Below, piece by piece: positions 15,809 through 24,235 of a stretch of 64,000 nucleotides of DNA. Under the pieces are notes generated by a model. That model ran no database searches. It worked only from the letters and a program-made list of their open reading frames with translations, and was not told the origin of the DNA. Each line of letters opens with the position of its first letter. Position 1 is the first letter of the stretch. Source of the stretch: Bacillota bacterium (GTDB lineage: Bacteria > Bacillota > Clostridia > Lachnospirales > Lachnospiraceae); contig JAEYOY010000015.1 of NCBI GenBank assembly GCA_023411215.1, forward strand, positions 76,833 through 140,832. Direction: 5' to 3'. The position numbers and the translations under genes are program-made.

Positions 15809-17881
15809 ATGAAATACATTGATTTATTTAAAGAAAATAATGAAGCAATTAAAGAAAGATATGAGCTGGCATTAGAGCGGATTGAATTGATGGAGAAAGA
15901 GGAAAGCGTGCGTGAGCCCTTTCGCGATTACTTCCATAAGACAGCGGCTTTCGTACTCATGGTAAAGCAGGTTGCAGCCATGGCTATGGAGGAACGCATA
16001 TCGAAGCTCTCACTTAAGGAGCAGCAAGGCTTAAATCATGCATTATATGAGGATATCATCGGAGATAACTATAACTTCAGCTATGCGAACCCCGCCTACG
16101 CCTGTGAGAAGTTCGGTGACAAATTCGGTAAGCTAATATCCTTCCTTACAACAGAGCTCCGCAGCATTATCATCTATGCATACGAATGTAGGCTTTATGA
16201 ACTAACCATTTATCTGGAGCTGTTGATTGAGATCTACAATCACTTCGAGGAAGAGGACGAGTACACCTATAAAGATGTGAAACGAGTTGTCTATGACTTT
16301 ATGAGTGATTATTGTGAAGTGCTTGTAGAAGACCGGGTACGTAGCCTGGTGGACTCAGAGTTGACCTTTGCAAGAGATATTATTATGGAGGCAGACCTTT
16401 CTGATCTTCGCTATTTATATCAGTATGGAGAATATATCACAGAAAATGAGCTTAAGACTGCAGAATTTCTGAATTCACTACCGGAGGAGCAGCTTCAAGC
16501 GATGGCAGATACATATACAGAGGGCTATCGTTTGGGCTTTATAGCAAATAGGCTTGATTTGAGCAAGAAAGCCTATGTGAATATTCGTTATCAGATTGGT
16601 TATGAGAGAATGGTACGATGTGCGATTCATAACTTTGAGAAAATGGGGCTGGAGCCTGTTATCTACCGTGCAGCTTACAATGCGGTTAATAAGCTGCAGC
16701 ATCTAAAGATAGGGTATCACGCAACTAGCCCGAATAAGCAATATGATTATGATCATCGCTTTGATATCGGATTGTTCTTTGACAAAGCCTTTAAGGAGAG
16801 AAAACTGGAAAGCCTCAGGAAGGCATATGAGAATTATAAGCAGAAAGCAGGACTATATGCTGGACCCGCTGTTATCGAGGTGTTTGGTGAAGAATTGTTT
16901 GCTCCGGAGGATAAAAAGGAGTCAGTGAAGCTGGATAAACGCCAACAAAAGCTCTATGTAGAATACAACAACGAAGAGAGCTTTGTAAAGAATGAGTATC
17001 TGAAGATGGATGAAATCTCCTTTACAATTATCTCGTATCCAGTACCCGAGATTGGTAAGGATTTTAATGAAATATTTGCAGAGACGGTGAAGGTAAATAC
17101 ACTGGATAGTAATCATTACCTTGAGATACAGCAGCATATAATTGATGCTCTGGATCAGGGAGATTATGTTCACATTCTTGGTGCAGGTAATAATCATACC
17201 GATCTTAAAGTCAAGCTATTTGAGCTCAGAGATCGCTCTAAGGAGACGATTTTTGAGAACTGTGTCGCTAATGTCAATATTCCTGTCGGCGAAGTATTCA
17301 CTTCACCGGTGCTAACCGGTACGAATGGGGTTCTCCATGTACCGAAGATTTATCTCAGAGATTTGGAGTATAATGAGCTTGAATTAACCTTCCGGGATGG
17401 ACTGGTTGCAGAATACAGTTGTGCGAACTTTGTAGATAAAGAAAAGAATAGAAGCTTTATTAAAGAGAATTTATTATATAATCATGAGTATCTGCCATTG
17501 GGCGAATTCGCTATCGGGACCAATACGACCGCTTATATGATGGGAAAGAAATTCGATATCGCACCAAAGCTTCCGATCTTGATTGCTGAGAAGACCGGCC
17601 CTCATTTTGCGATTGGAGATACCTGCTATCATATGAGCGAGGAGACTGCAGTCTATAATCCGGATGGAAAGGAAATTGTGGCTAGAGACAACGAAATCTC
17701 GTTACTACGCAAGACAGATCCCTCAAAGGCTTACTTTAACTGTCATACGGATATCACGCTTCCTTATGATGAGATCAAGGAGATAGCCGTGGTGAAGAAG
17801 GATGGTACCAGAATTGCGATCATCCAAAATGCAAGATTTGTCTTAGAAGGAACAACAGAATTGAATGAAGCTTTTCAATAG
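15809..17881 (+). CDS. M29-type aminopeptidase with a long N-terminal extension
   Basis: Cytosolic protein of 690 residues. The C-terminal ~320 match the thermophilic aminopeptidase (M29) fold: GDYVHILGAGNNHTDLKV, GEVFTSPVLTGTNG (~495), the GEFAIGTNTT glutamate loop (~565), EKTGPHFAIGDT with a metal-binding His (~597), and an HTDITLPYDE ending (~645). These hold the usual Glu/His ligands of a dinuclear metal site cleaving N-terminal residues from peptides. The first ~370 residues are helical, rich in Glu and Tyr, and not part of classical M29 enzymes; I do not recognise that domain. An ABC ATPase/permease pair follows within 40 bases, so they may form an operon. Confidence 0.8.
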   Translation: MKYIDLFKENNEAIKERYELALERIELMEKEESVREPFRDYFHKTAAFVLMVKQVAAMAMEERISKLSLKEQQGLNHALYEDIIGDNYNFSYANPAYACEKFGDKFGKLISFLTTELRSIIIYAYECRLYELTIYLELLIEIYNHFEEEDEYTYKDVKRVVYDFMSDYCEVLVEDRVRSLVDSELTFARDIIMEADLSDLRYLYQYGEYITENELKTAEFLNSLPEEQLQAMADTYTEGYRLGFIANRLDLSKKAYVNIRYQIGYERMVRCAIHNFEKMGLEPVIYRAAYNAVNKLQHLKIGYHATSPNKQYDYDHRFDIGLFFDKAFKERKLESLRKAYENYKQKAGLYAGPAVIEVFGEELFAPEDKKESVKLDKRQQKLYVEYNNEESFVKNEYLKMDEISFTIISYPVPEIGKDFNEIFAETVKVNTLDSNHYLEIQQHIIDALDQGDYVHILGAGNNHTDLKVKLFELRDRSKETIFENCVANVNIPVGEVFTSPVLTGTNGVLHVPKIYLRDLEYNELELTFRDGLVAEYSCANFVDKEKNRSFIKENLLYNHEYLPLGEFAIGTNTTAYMMGKKFDIAPKLPILIAEKTGPHFAIGDTCYHMSEETAVYNPDGKEIVARDNEISLLRKTDPSKAYFNCHTDITLPYDEIKEIAVVKKDGTRIAIIQNARFVLEGTTELNEAFQ

Positions 17882-17914
17882 AGGTTTTCAATGAAGCAGA
17901 GTGGGAGGATAACG

Positions 17915-18628
17915 ATGTTAAGCATTAAGAATTTCTCAAAGAGCTATAAAAGTGACAAGAAGGCAGTAGATTGCCTGAACCTGGAAGTGAATAAAGGGGA
18001 TATTTTCGGGTTTATCGGACACAATGGTGCTGGAAAGACGACAACAATACGTTCTATTGTAGGAGTATTGGATTTTGAAGAAGGAGAGATTACCATTGAC
18101 AAAATCTCCATTAAGAAGGATCCGGTAGCCTGTAAGAAGATTACCGCCTACATCCCCGATAATCCGGATCTTTATGAACACCTGACCGGAATTGGTTATC
18201 TGAATTTTATCGGAGATATTTATGAGGTTAACCGTTTTGACCGTGAAACCTTAATCGAACGATATAGTGACGCCTTCGAACTGACATCGAACCTGGGGGA
18301 TACCATATCCTCCTATTCTCATGGTATGAAGCAGAAGCTGGCTATCATCGCAGCGTTAATACATCGACCAAAGCTGTTGGTTTTAGATGAACCCTTTGTT
18401 GGTCTGGATCCCAAAGCATCCCATACCTTAAAAACCATTATGGCACAAATTTGCCAAGAGGGTAGTGCAATATTTTTCTCCACTCATGTGTTAGAGGTGG
18501 CTGAAAAGCTCTGTAATAAAATTGCAATTATTAAGAATGGCAAATTGATTTCCTGTGGAACCACCGAAGAGGTTAAGGGTAACAACAGCCTTGAGGAGGT
18601 ATTTATGGAGCTGATTGATGAAAAATAA
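17915..18628 (+). CDS. ABC transporter ATP-binding protein
   Basis: Soluble nucleotide-binding subunit of 237 residues for an ABC-2 type transporter. It shows Walker A GHNGAGKTT, the signature YSHGMKQKL, Walker B LLVLDEPFVGLDP and the switch His in STHVLEVAE. The ATG at 17915 is chosen because GGGAGG lies 6 bases ahead; an in-frame ATG at 17891 would place that site inside the gene. The permease gene begins ~20 bases after the stop, and both follow the M29 peptidase. Sequences of this kind are annotated for drug, lantibiotic or polysaccharide export; the substrate is unknown. Confidence 0.88.
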   Translation: MLSIKNFSKSYKSDKKAVDCLNLEVNKGDIFGFIGHNGAGKTTTIRSIVGVLDFEEGEITIDKISIKKDPVACKKITAYIPDNPDLYEHLTGIGYLNFIGDIYEVNRFDRETLIERYSDAFELTSNLGDTISSYSHGMKQKLAIIAALIHRPKLLVLDEPFVGLDPKASHTLKTIMAQICQEGSAIFFSTHVLEVAEKLCNKIAIIKNGKLISCGTTEEVKGNNSLEEVFMELIDEK

Positions 18629-18649
18629 TGGAAAGGTATGGTTGTTAAT

Positions 18650-20230
18650 ATGAGAAAGGTTTTGCGTTTAGTCAGCGTACAGCTTTGGGCTGTGTTGGGG
18701 GATATGCTGTCCATCGGAAATCTGAAAAAGAAAAAGCCGAAGGTACTATACTTTGGCATTGGTATTTTTGTGGTCCTTATGAGTGCAATCTCATTCTTGT
18801 ATAGTATAATGGCGGGTTACGGGTTATTGATGTTTGACAGCCTCGAGCTTCTGCCTCCCATAGTGATGTCTGTGACCTGTGTAATTCTTCTTGTGACAAC
18901 TGTTTTGCAGGTGAAGGGTACTATATTTGGTTTTAGGGATTATGACATGATTATGGCAATGCCGATCAGTACAGGTGGAATTGTCGCAAGCCGTCTGATC
19001 ATTCTATATTCAATCAATATGGTTTTCGTTACGATACTGATACTGCCTATGCTATTAGCCTATGGGATACTGGCACAGCCGCCGGTGCTCTTCTATGTAT
19101 TTGGTGTTGTAGCGATGCTTTTTATACCCTTAGTTCCGATAGCAATTGCTTCCTTGATTGGTACTGTGATCGCCTATGTTGCATCTAAGTTCCGCCGTAA
19201 TAATTTACTGAATATCATTCTTATTATGTGTTTACTGGCAGGCTTTATCGCAATGTCCTTCGGGATCGAGGAGGACGGAGAGAAGCTGGTTAATATGGGA
19301 AGGGTGTTGACGTCGCAGGTTTATGCCCTCTATCCCTTGGCGAAGTTGTATACGATAGCTGTTGTGGAGCGGGACTTCTTGGCTTTTGTCTTATTCCTCG
19401 CAATATCTGCATTGGCATTCATTCTTTACACTTTTCTGGTTAAGGCTGTTTTTAAGAAAATGAATACGGCAATTATGACCGGTAGAGCAAGGTCGAATTA
19501 TAAACTGGGCAGATTAAAGACATCGTCCCCTATGATGGCTCTATTTCATAAGGAGCTAAAGCGTTATTTTTCATCCACTCTGTATGTAACTAATACCGCC
19601 TTTGGTATCGTAATGCTTTTGTTGGCCTCGGTGGCATTGTTTTTTGTAGATACCCAGACAATCTTCGGAGCAGAACTGCCGAGCAATATGATAGCCGGTA
19701 TTGGACCGACGATTATCTCCTTTTGTGTTATGATGTGTTGTACCACATCATCTTCAATCTCTCTCGAAGGTAGAAACCTGTGGATTATCAAATCTCTGCC
19801 GGTGGAGCCAAAGATGATATATCTGGCGAAAATATATGTTAACCTGGCAGTACTGTCACCTGCACTCATTTGTGCAGTGATACTTGGCATTGCGCTGAAG
19901 GTGGGAGTATTTATCACAATACTTATGGTTTTCATCACTGCAGTATGTTCTGTATTTATTTCTTTATTCGGATTACTGATTAATCTGTTGCTGCCTAACT
20001 TCAATTGGAGCAATGAGACAGTAGTAATCAAACAGGGTGCAGCTACAGCGATTACCATATTCTCATCCATTGGTGTCGTTGCGCTTCAATTTATTCTTAT
20101 GGCAGTCATTCCGAGCATGACGGTTGCTTATTTGGGCTATATCGCAGTAATGATAGCGATTGATGCCGGATTATTTGCAATACTTCTGTCCTATGGTAAG
20201 AAGCGGTTTGCCTCTTTAGGGGGCGCGTAA
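18650..20230 (+). CDS. ABC transporter permease subunit
   Basis: Integral membrane protein of ~526 residues with about twelve hydrophobic spans, paired with the ATPase just upstream. Two six-span halves are separated by a polar segment (MTGRARSNYKLGRLKTSSPMM... LFHKELKRYF) that resembles the coupling region of large ABC-2 permeases. The ATG at 18650 (MRKVLRLV) suits the AAAGG site better than the ATG at 18638, which is only one base from it. The gene ends ~50 bases before hairpin element copy 2. The cargo is not predictable. Confidence 0.8.
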   Translation: MRKVLRLVSVQLWAVLGDMLSIGNLKKKKPKVLYFGIGIFVVLMSAISFLYSIMAGYGLLMFDSLELLPPIVMSVTCVILLVTTVLQVKGTIFGFRDYDMIMAMPISTGGIVASRLIILYSINMVFVTILILPMLLAYGILAQPPVLFYVFGVVAMLFIPLVPIAIASLIGTVIAYVASKFRRNNLLNIILIMCLLAGFIAMSFGIEEDGEKLVNMGRVLTSQVYALYPLAKLYTIAVVERDFLAFVLFLAISALAFILYTFLVKAVFKKMNTAIMTGRARSNYKLGRLKTSSPMMALFHKELKRYFSSTLYVTNTAFGIVMLLLASVALFFVDTQTIFGAELPSNMIAGIGPTIISFCVMMCCTTSSSISLEGRNLWIIKSLPVEPKMIYLAKIYVNLAVLSPALICAVILGIALKVGVFITILMVFITAVCSVFISLFGLLINLLLPNFNWSNETVVIKQGAATAITIFSSIGVVALQFILMAVIPSMTVAYLGYIAVMIAIDAGLFAILLSYGKKRFASLGGA

Positions 20231-20283
20231 GCGATGGAGCATTCTACCATTTGTCTGGATCGTGCTGATGGATAATGAATAGT

Positions 20284-20450
20284 ACAACAGAAAGGAAGAT
20301 GAATAAGCTTCTCTCACACATAGTTTGCCGGATATTTTCCTGCTTTGTTTGCTCTAGAGAACATAAATGTTTGCTTTTTGAGCATACAAAGCAGAAATCT
20401 GCCCGCCAAACAGTGCGTGATGGGATGCCTATCCATCTTCCTTCTTGTTG
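20284..20450. repeat. Long inverted-repeat (hairpin) element, copy 2
   Basis: Related to the element at 4489-4643. The arms GGAAGATG...GTTTGCCGG...TGCTTTGT pair with GCATACAAAGCAG...CCGCCAAAC...CATCTTCCTTC, and ACAACAG/TTGTTGT lie at the outer edge. The apex ACATAAATGT differs slightly from copy 1. It lies in the gap between an ABC permease and purM. A short open frame across it is a palindrome artefact. Confidence 0.78.
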
Positions 20451-20735
20451 TATATAAGTATTGTATCAGCCCGTTATCAGGATATGTATGAGAAGGCTTC
20501 ATCGCAAACGCGCATATCATTAATTGGACTAGAGTTTCAGTTAAAAGTTTTACTTATATATATCGCATCATATATTAGGGCGACTAATAGATTGCATAAG
20601 AAATTATCCGTTGAAAAATAAGGACAAACGAATCAGAATATGCTAAAATGTGAGCATAAAATCGGTGGTAATGAACAGCTATGTTGATGGATAAATGTTG
20701 TTATATGGTTGAGTCGAACTAGGAGGTAAAGCAAA

Positions 20736-21761
20736 ATGGATTACAAGAAAGCAGGAGTAGATATTGAGGCCGGATATAAGGCAGTAGACCTGATGAAGGA
20801 GCATATCAAGGGCACGATGCGTAAGGAGGTTCTTGGTGGAATTGGTGGTTTCTCCGGTGCATTTTCTCTGGAAAGCTTTAAGGGCATGGAGCAACCGACT
20901 TTAATTTCTGGAACGGATGGTGTTGGTACAAAGCTTAAATTAGCGTTCCTTATGGACAAGCATGATACTATCGGGATAGATTGTGTAGCTATGTGCGTTA
21001 ATGATATTGCCTGTGCAGGTGCAGAGCCCCTGTTTTTCTTGGATTATATCGCTTGTGGTAAGAATGAACCAGAGAAGATTGCAACCATTGTAAAAGGTGT
21101 GGCAGAAGGATGTAAGCAAGCCGGAGCTGCTCTTATCGGTGGTGAGACTGCAGAGATGCCGGGCTTCTATCCGGTTGAAGAATATGATCTGGCCGGCTTT
21201 GCTGTCGGTATCATCGATCAAAAGCAAATGATTACCGGTGCTGGTGTGAAGCAGGGAGATACATTGATTGGTATTGCATCCTCTGGTATTCATAGTAACG
21301 GCTATTCCCTGGTTAGAAGAGTTTTCAGCATGAAGAGAGAGACACTGGACATTTATTATGAAGCTTTGGGGAATACCTTAGGTAATACATTACTTACCCC
21401 TACGAAGATTTATGTAAAGGCGCTGCAAAGCTTAAAGCAGGGCAAGATTACGATAAAGGCTTGCAGCCATATAACCGGTGGAGGCTTCTACGAGAATATC
21501 CCAAGAATGCTCCCGGAAGGCATACATGCTATGGTTAAGAAGAACAGCTATGAGATTCCTCCGATCTTCCATATGCTCTCAAAGGATGGAGATATCGATG
21601 AGCAGGTTATGTATAATACCTACAACATGGGCATTGGAATGCTGCTTGCTGTTGATAGTAAAGATGCTGATATGGCATTGAAGCTGCTTGAAGAGGCAGG
21701 AGAGAAGGCATTTGTAGTCGGTGAGACGGTGAATGGCTCGAAGGGAGTAACCTTATGCTAA
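20736..21761 (+). CDS. purM: Phosphoribosylformylglycinamidine cyclo-ligase (AIR synthetase)
   Basis: Fifth step of de novo purine synthesis: ATP-dependent ring closure of FGAM to aminoimidazole ribonucleotide. At 341 residues it has full length. Family motifs include MDYKKAGVDIEAG at the start, ISGTDGVGTKLKLA, CVNDIACAGAEPLFFLDYIA, GCKQAGAALIGGETAEMPG and SSGIHSNGYSLVRRV. AGGAGGT lies before the ATG. It overlaps purN by 7 bases, and purD follows, giving a purM-purN-purD cluster. The upstream gap 20451-20735 shows no purine riboswitch and no PurR box I can identify. Confidence 0.97.
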   Translation: MDYKKAGVDIEAGYKAVDLMKEHIKGTMRKEVLGGIGGFSGAFSLESFKGMEQPTLISGTDGVGTKLKLAFLMDKHDTIGIDCVAMCVNDIACAGAEPLFFLDYIACGKNEPEKIATIVKGVAEGCKQAGAALIGGETAEMPGFYPVEEYDLAGFAVGIIDQKQMITGAGVKQGDTLIGIASSGIHSNGYSLVRRVFSMKRETLDIYYEALGNTLGNTLLTPTKIYVKALQSLKQGKITIKACSHITGGGFYENIPRMLPEGIHAMVKKNSYEIPPIFHMLSKDGDIDEQVMYNTYNMGIGMLLAVDSKDADMALKLLEEAGEKAFVVGETVNGSKGVTLC

Positions 21762-22381
21762 AGCTTGCTGTTCTTGTGTCCGGTGGTGGAACGAATCTTC
21801 AGGCGCTGATTGATCAGATGAATCAGGGCAAGCTTCCCGGTGTGAGTATAGAGGTTGTAATCAGCAATAAGCGTGATGTATATGCATTAGAGAGAGCGAA
21901 ACAGAATGGGATTCCTTCAGAGACTTTAGTTAAGAAGGAGTATGCAAGTAAGGATCTGTTTGACGAGGCTTTGCTCCGTGTACTTGTCCGTTATCATGTA
22001 GATTTGGTTGTATTAGCAGGATGTCTGCTGATTCTCCCTGAGAAGGTGGTAAAAAGCTATCCGGGTCGGATTATTAATATCCATCCATCGTTGATTCCCT
22101 CCTTTTGCGGAGAGGGTTATTATGGCCTGAAGGTTCATGAAGCAGTACTTGCCCGCGGTGTGAAGGTAACCGGTGCTACCGTTCATTTTGTTGATGAAGG
22201 AACCGATACCGGTCCGATTATTCTTCAGAAGGCAGTAATGGTAGAGGACGACGATACACCGGAGCTGCTGCAACGAAGAGTAATGGAGCAGGCAGAGTGG
22301 GAGCTGCTTCCTGAAGCGATACGACTAATTGCTGAGAACAGATTGATCCTAGAGAATAATATTGTGAAACGAATCACTTAA
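21755..22381 (+). CDS. purN: Phosphoribosylglycinamide formyltransferase
   Basis: Transfers a formyl group from 10-formyltetrahydrofolate to GAR in the third step of purine synthesis. The 208-residue protein shows LVSGGGTNLQALID at the N-terminus (GAR phosphate loop), VISNKRDVYALERA, VLAGCLLILPEKVV, the INIHPSLIPSF catalytic His motif, and GATVHFVDEGTDTGPIILQ with the catalytic Asp. It is translationally coupled to purM by a 7-base overlap. Confidence 0.97.
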   Translation: MLKLAVLVSGGGTNLQALIDQMNQGKLPGVSIEVVISNKRDVYALERAKQNGIPSETLVKKEYASKDLFDEALLRVLVRYHVDLVVLAGCLLILPEKVVKSYPGRIINIHPSLIPSFCGEGYYGLKVHEAVLARGVKVTGATVHFVDEGTDTGPIILQKAVMVEDDDTPELLQRRVMEQAEWELLPEAIRLIAENRLILENNIVKRIT

Positions 22382-22485
22382 GATACATGGAAAACAGATG
22401 GCAGATTTGGTTGTTACGAATCCTGCTCTCTGTTTTTTGTAGCCTGTTGCACCAATAAAGAATGGATGGCATGGAGGATGAGAAG

Positions 22486-23757
22486 ATGAAGGTTTTGGTC
22501 ATTGGCAGTGGCGGAAGAGAGCATGCAATTGTACAAAAAATATCGAAGAGCTCCAAGGTAGAGAAGCTTTACTGTGCTCCCGGTAATGCGGGGATTGCAG
22601 AGCTTGCACAATGTGTTGATATTTCAGTAAGTGATTATGCAGGATTGGCTGAATTTGCGAAGGCGGAAGGTATCGATCTGACTGTGGTCGGACCGGATGA
22701 TCCTCTGGTAGGAGGTGTGGTCGATGTATTTATGGAACGAGGCTTACGTGTCTTCGGACCGGAAAAGAAAGCTGCCATCATTGAAGGCTCTAAAGCATTT
22801 TCCAAGGATTTGATGAAGAAATATAAGATACCCTCAGCCACATATGAAACCTTTGAGGATTCGGTGAAAGCCATCGAATACCTTAAGACCGGTAGTTTCC
22901 CAATTGTATTGAAAGCCGACGGTTTGGCTCTGGGTAAGGGCGTCCTGATCTGTAACAGCTACGGGGAAGCAGTGCAGGGGGTGAAGCAGATCATGGAGGA
23001 TAAGCAGTTTGGTTCTGCCGGAGACAAGCTTGTTGTGGAAGAGTTTATGACCGGACGTGAGGTATCGGTGCTTGCTTTTTGTGACGGTACAAATATACTT
23101 CCTATGACCAGTGCTCAGGATCACAAGAGAGCCAAGGACGGTGATAAAGGCCTTAATACTGGAGGTATGGGAACCTTTTCGCCCAGCCCCTTTTATACGA
23201 AGGAGGTTGACGATTTCTGCAGAAAGTATATTTATCAACCTACTATCGATGCAATGAAGGCAGAGGGCAGAGATTTTATCGGAATATTATTTGTCGGTTT
23301 AATGTTGACGAAGGATGGACCGAAGGTGTTGGAATATAACGCACGTTTTGGTGATCCGGAGACACAGGTTGTACTTCCGCGAATGAAGAATGATATCATC
23401 GAGGTATTTGAGGCTTGTATTGACGGAAGACTGGACGAAATTACCCTCAACTTTGAGGACAATGCAGCAGTTTGCGTGGTTCTTGCGTCGGATGGATACC
23501 CAGAGCAATATACAAAGGGCTATCCGATCACCGGTCTTGAGAATTTCGTGGATAAGTCGGACTATTGTGTATTTCATGCCGGTACAAAGAAATCCGGCGC
23601 TGACATTGTTACGAATGGAGGTAGAGTCTTAGGAGTTACGGCTACTGGGAAGGATCTGAAGGAGGCAAGAAGAAAAGCTTATGAGGCCACCGGCTGGATC
23701 AGCTTCGATAATAAATATATGAGAAATGATATTGGAAAAGCCATCGAAGAAGCCTAG
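22486..23757 (+). CDS. purD: Phosphoribosylamine-glycine ligase (GAR synthetase)
   Basis: ATP-grasp enzyme joining glycine to phosphoribosylamine in the second step of purine synthesis. It is 423 residues long. Motifs include MKVLVIGSGGREHAI, VVGPDDPLVGG, the ATP-grasp loop KADGLALGKGV, SAQDHKRAKDGDKGLNTGGMG, and EYNARFGDPETQVVLPRM with metal-binding Glu/Asn. The ATG at 22486 follows GGAGG by 8 bases; an in-frame ATG at 22462 is less likely. It is the last gene of the cluster and ends at a strong terminator. Confidence 0.97.
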   Translation: MKVLVIGSGGREHAIVQKISKSSKVEKLYCAPGNAGIAELAQCVDISVSDYAGLAEFAKAEGIDLTVVGPDDPLVGGVVDVFMERGLRVFGPEKKAAIIEGSKAFSKDLMKKYKIPSATYETFEDSVKAIEYLKTGSFPIVLKADGLALGKGVLICNSYGEAVQGVKQIMEDKQFGSAGDKLVVEEFMTGREVSVLAFCDGTNILPMTSAQDHKRAKDGDKGLNTGGMGTFSPSPFYTKEVDDFCRKYIYQPTIDAMKAEGRDFIGILFVGLMLTKDGPKVLEYNARFGDPETQVVLPRMKNDIIEVFEACIDGRLDEITLNFEDNAAVCVVLASDGYPEQYTKGYPITGLENFVDKSDYCVFHAGTKKSGADIVTNGGRVLGVTATGKDLKEARRKAYEATGWISFDNKYMRNDIGKAIEEA

Positions 23758-23785
23758 CAGTTTATAAAATTATAGCATGTATATC

Positions 23786-23851
23786 AGAGGAATTCAGCGT
23801 CATACGCTTCCCTCCTTATGGGAAGGGTATGTCGTTGAATTCCTCTTCTTT
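23786..23851 (+). terminator. Strong terminator after purD
   Basis: A long stem: AGAGGAATTCA-GCG-CATAC-CTTCCC pairs with GGGAAG-GTATG-CG-TGAATTCCTCT, followed by a T-rich tail. The rest of the gap to 24235 is AT-rich with no feature I can support. Confidence 0.85.
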
Positions 23852-24235
23852 AAGCTGTGAAGCATTTAATTGCAATTTTAATAGATATTCCAACTAGTTG
23901 TACAGTTGCCATACTCTTTGTTCATCCGGACTTTTGAAACGATCTGAAGTTGTATTGCGATGGTCAATAGGAATAAATTCCCTACACCATCCTTCGATAA
24001 TATTCCTATCACATGAATAAGACAATTATCATCACGATTGAGCCTCTTTTTATCTATTTTCTTACGATTTTGTTAAATAATCCTTAATTTTACAAAAACA
24101 CTCACAAAATACAGGTAATGCCACAGAAGTGCCATACTTATATTGTAGAATAAGGAAGGAATAAATGTAAATTAGAAATCTGACTACTTATGACGGGCTT
24201 TATGCTATCGCGTAGATATACGAAAGGGGTATTCA

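Noticed and set aside
20275..20457. 60-residue open frame before purM
   Set aside because: It covers hairpin element copy 2 and reads related nonsense; it is not a gene.
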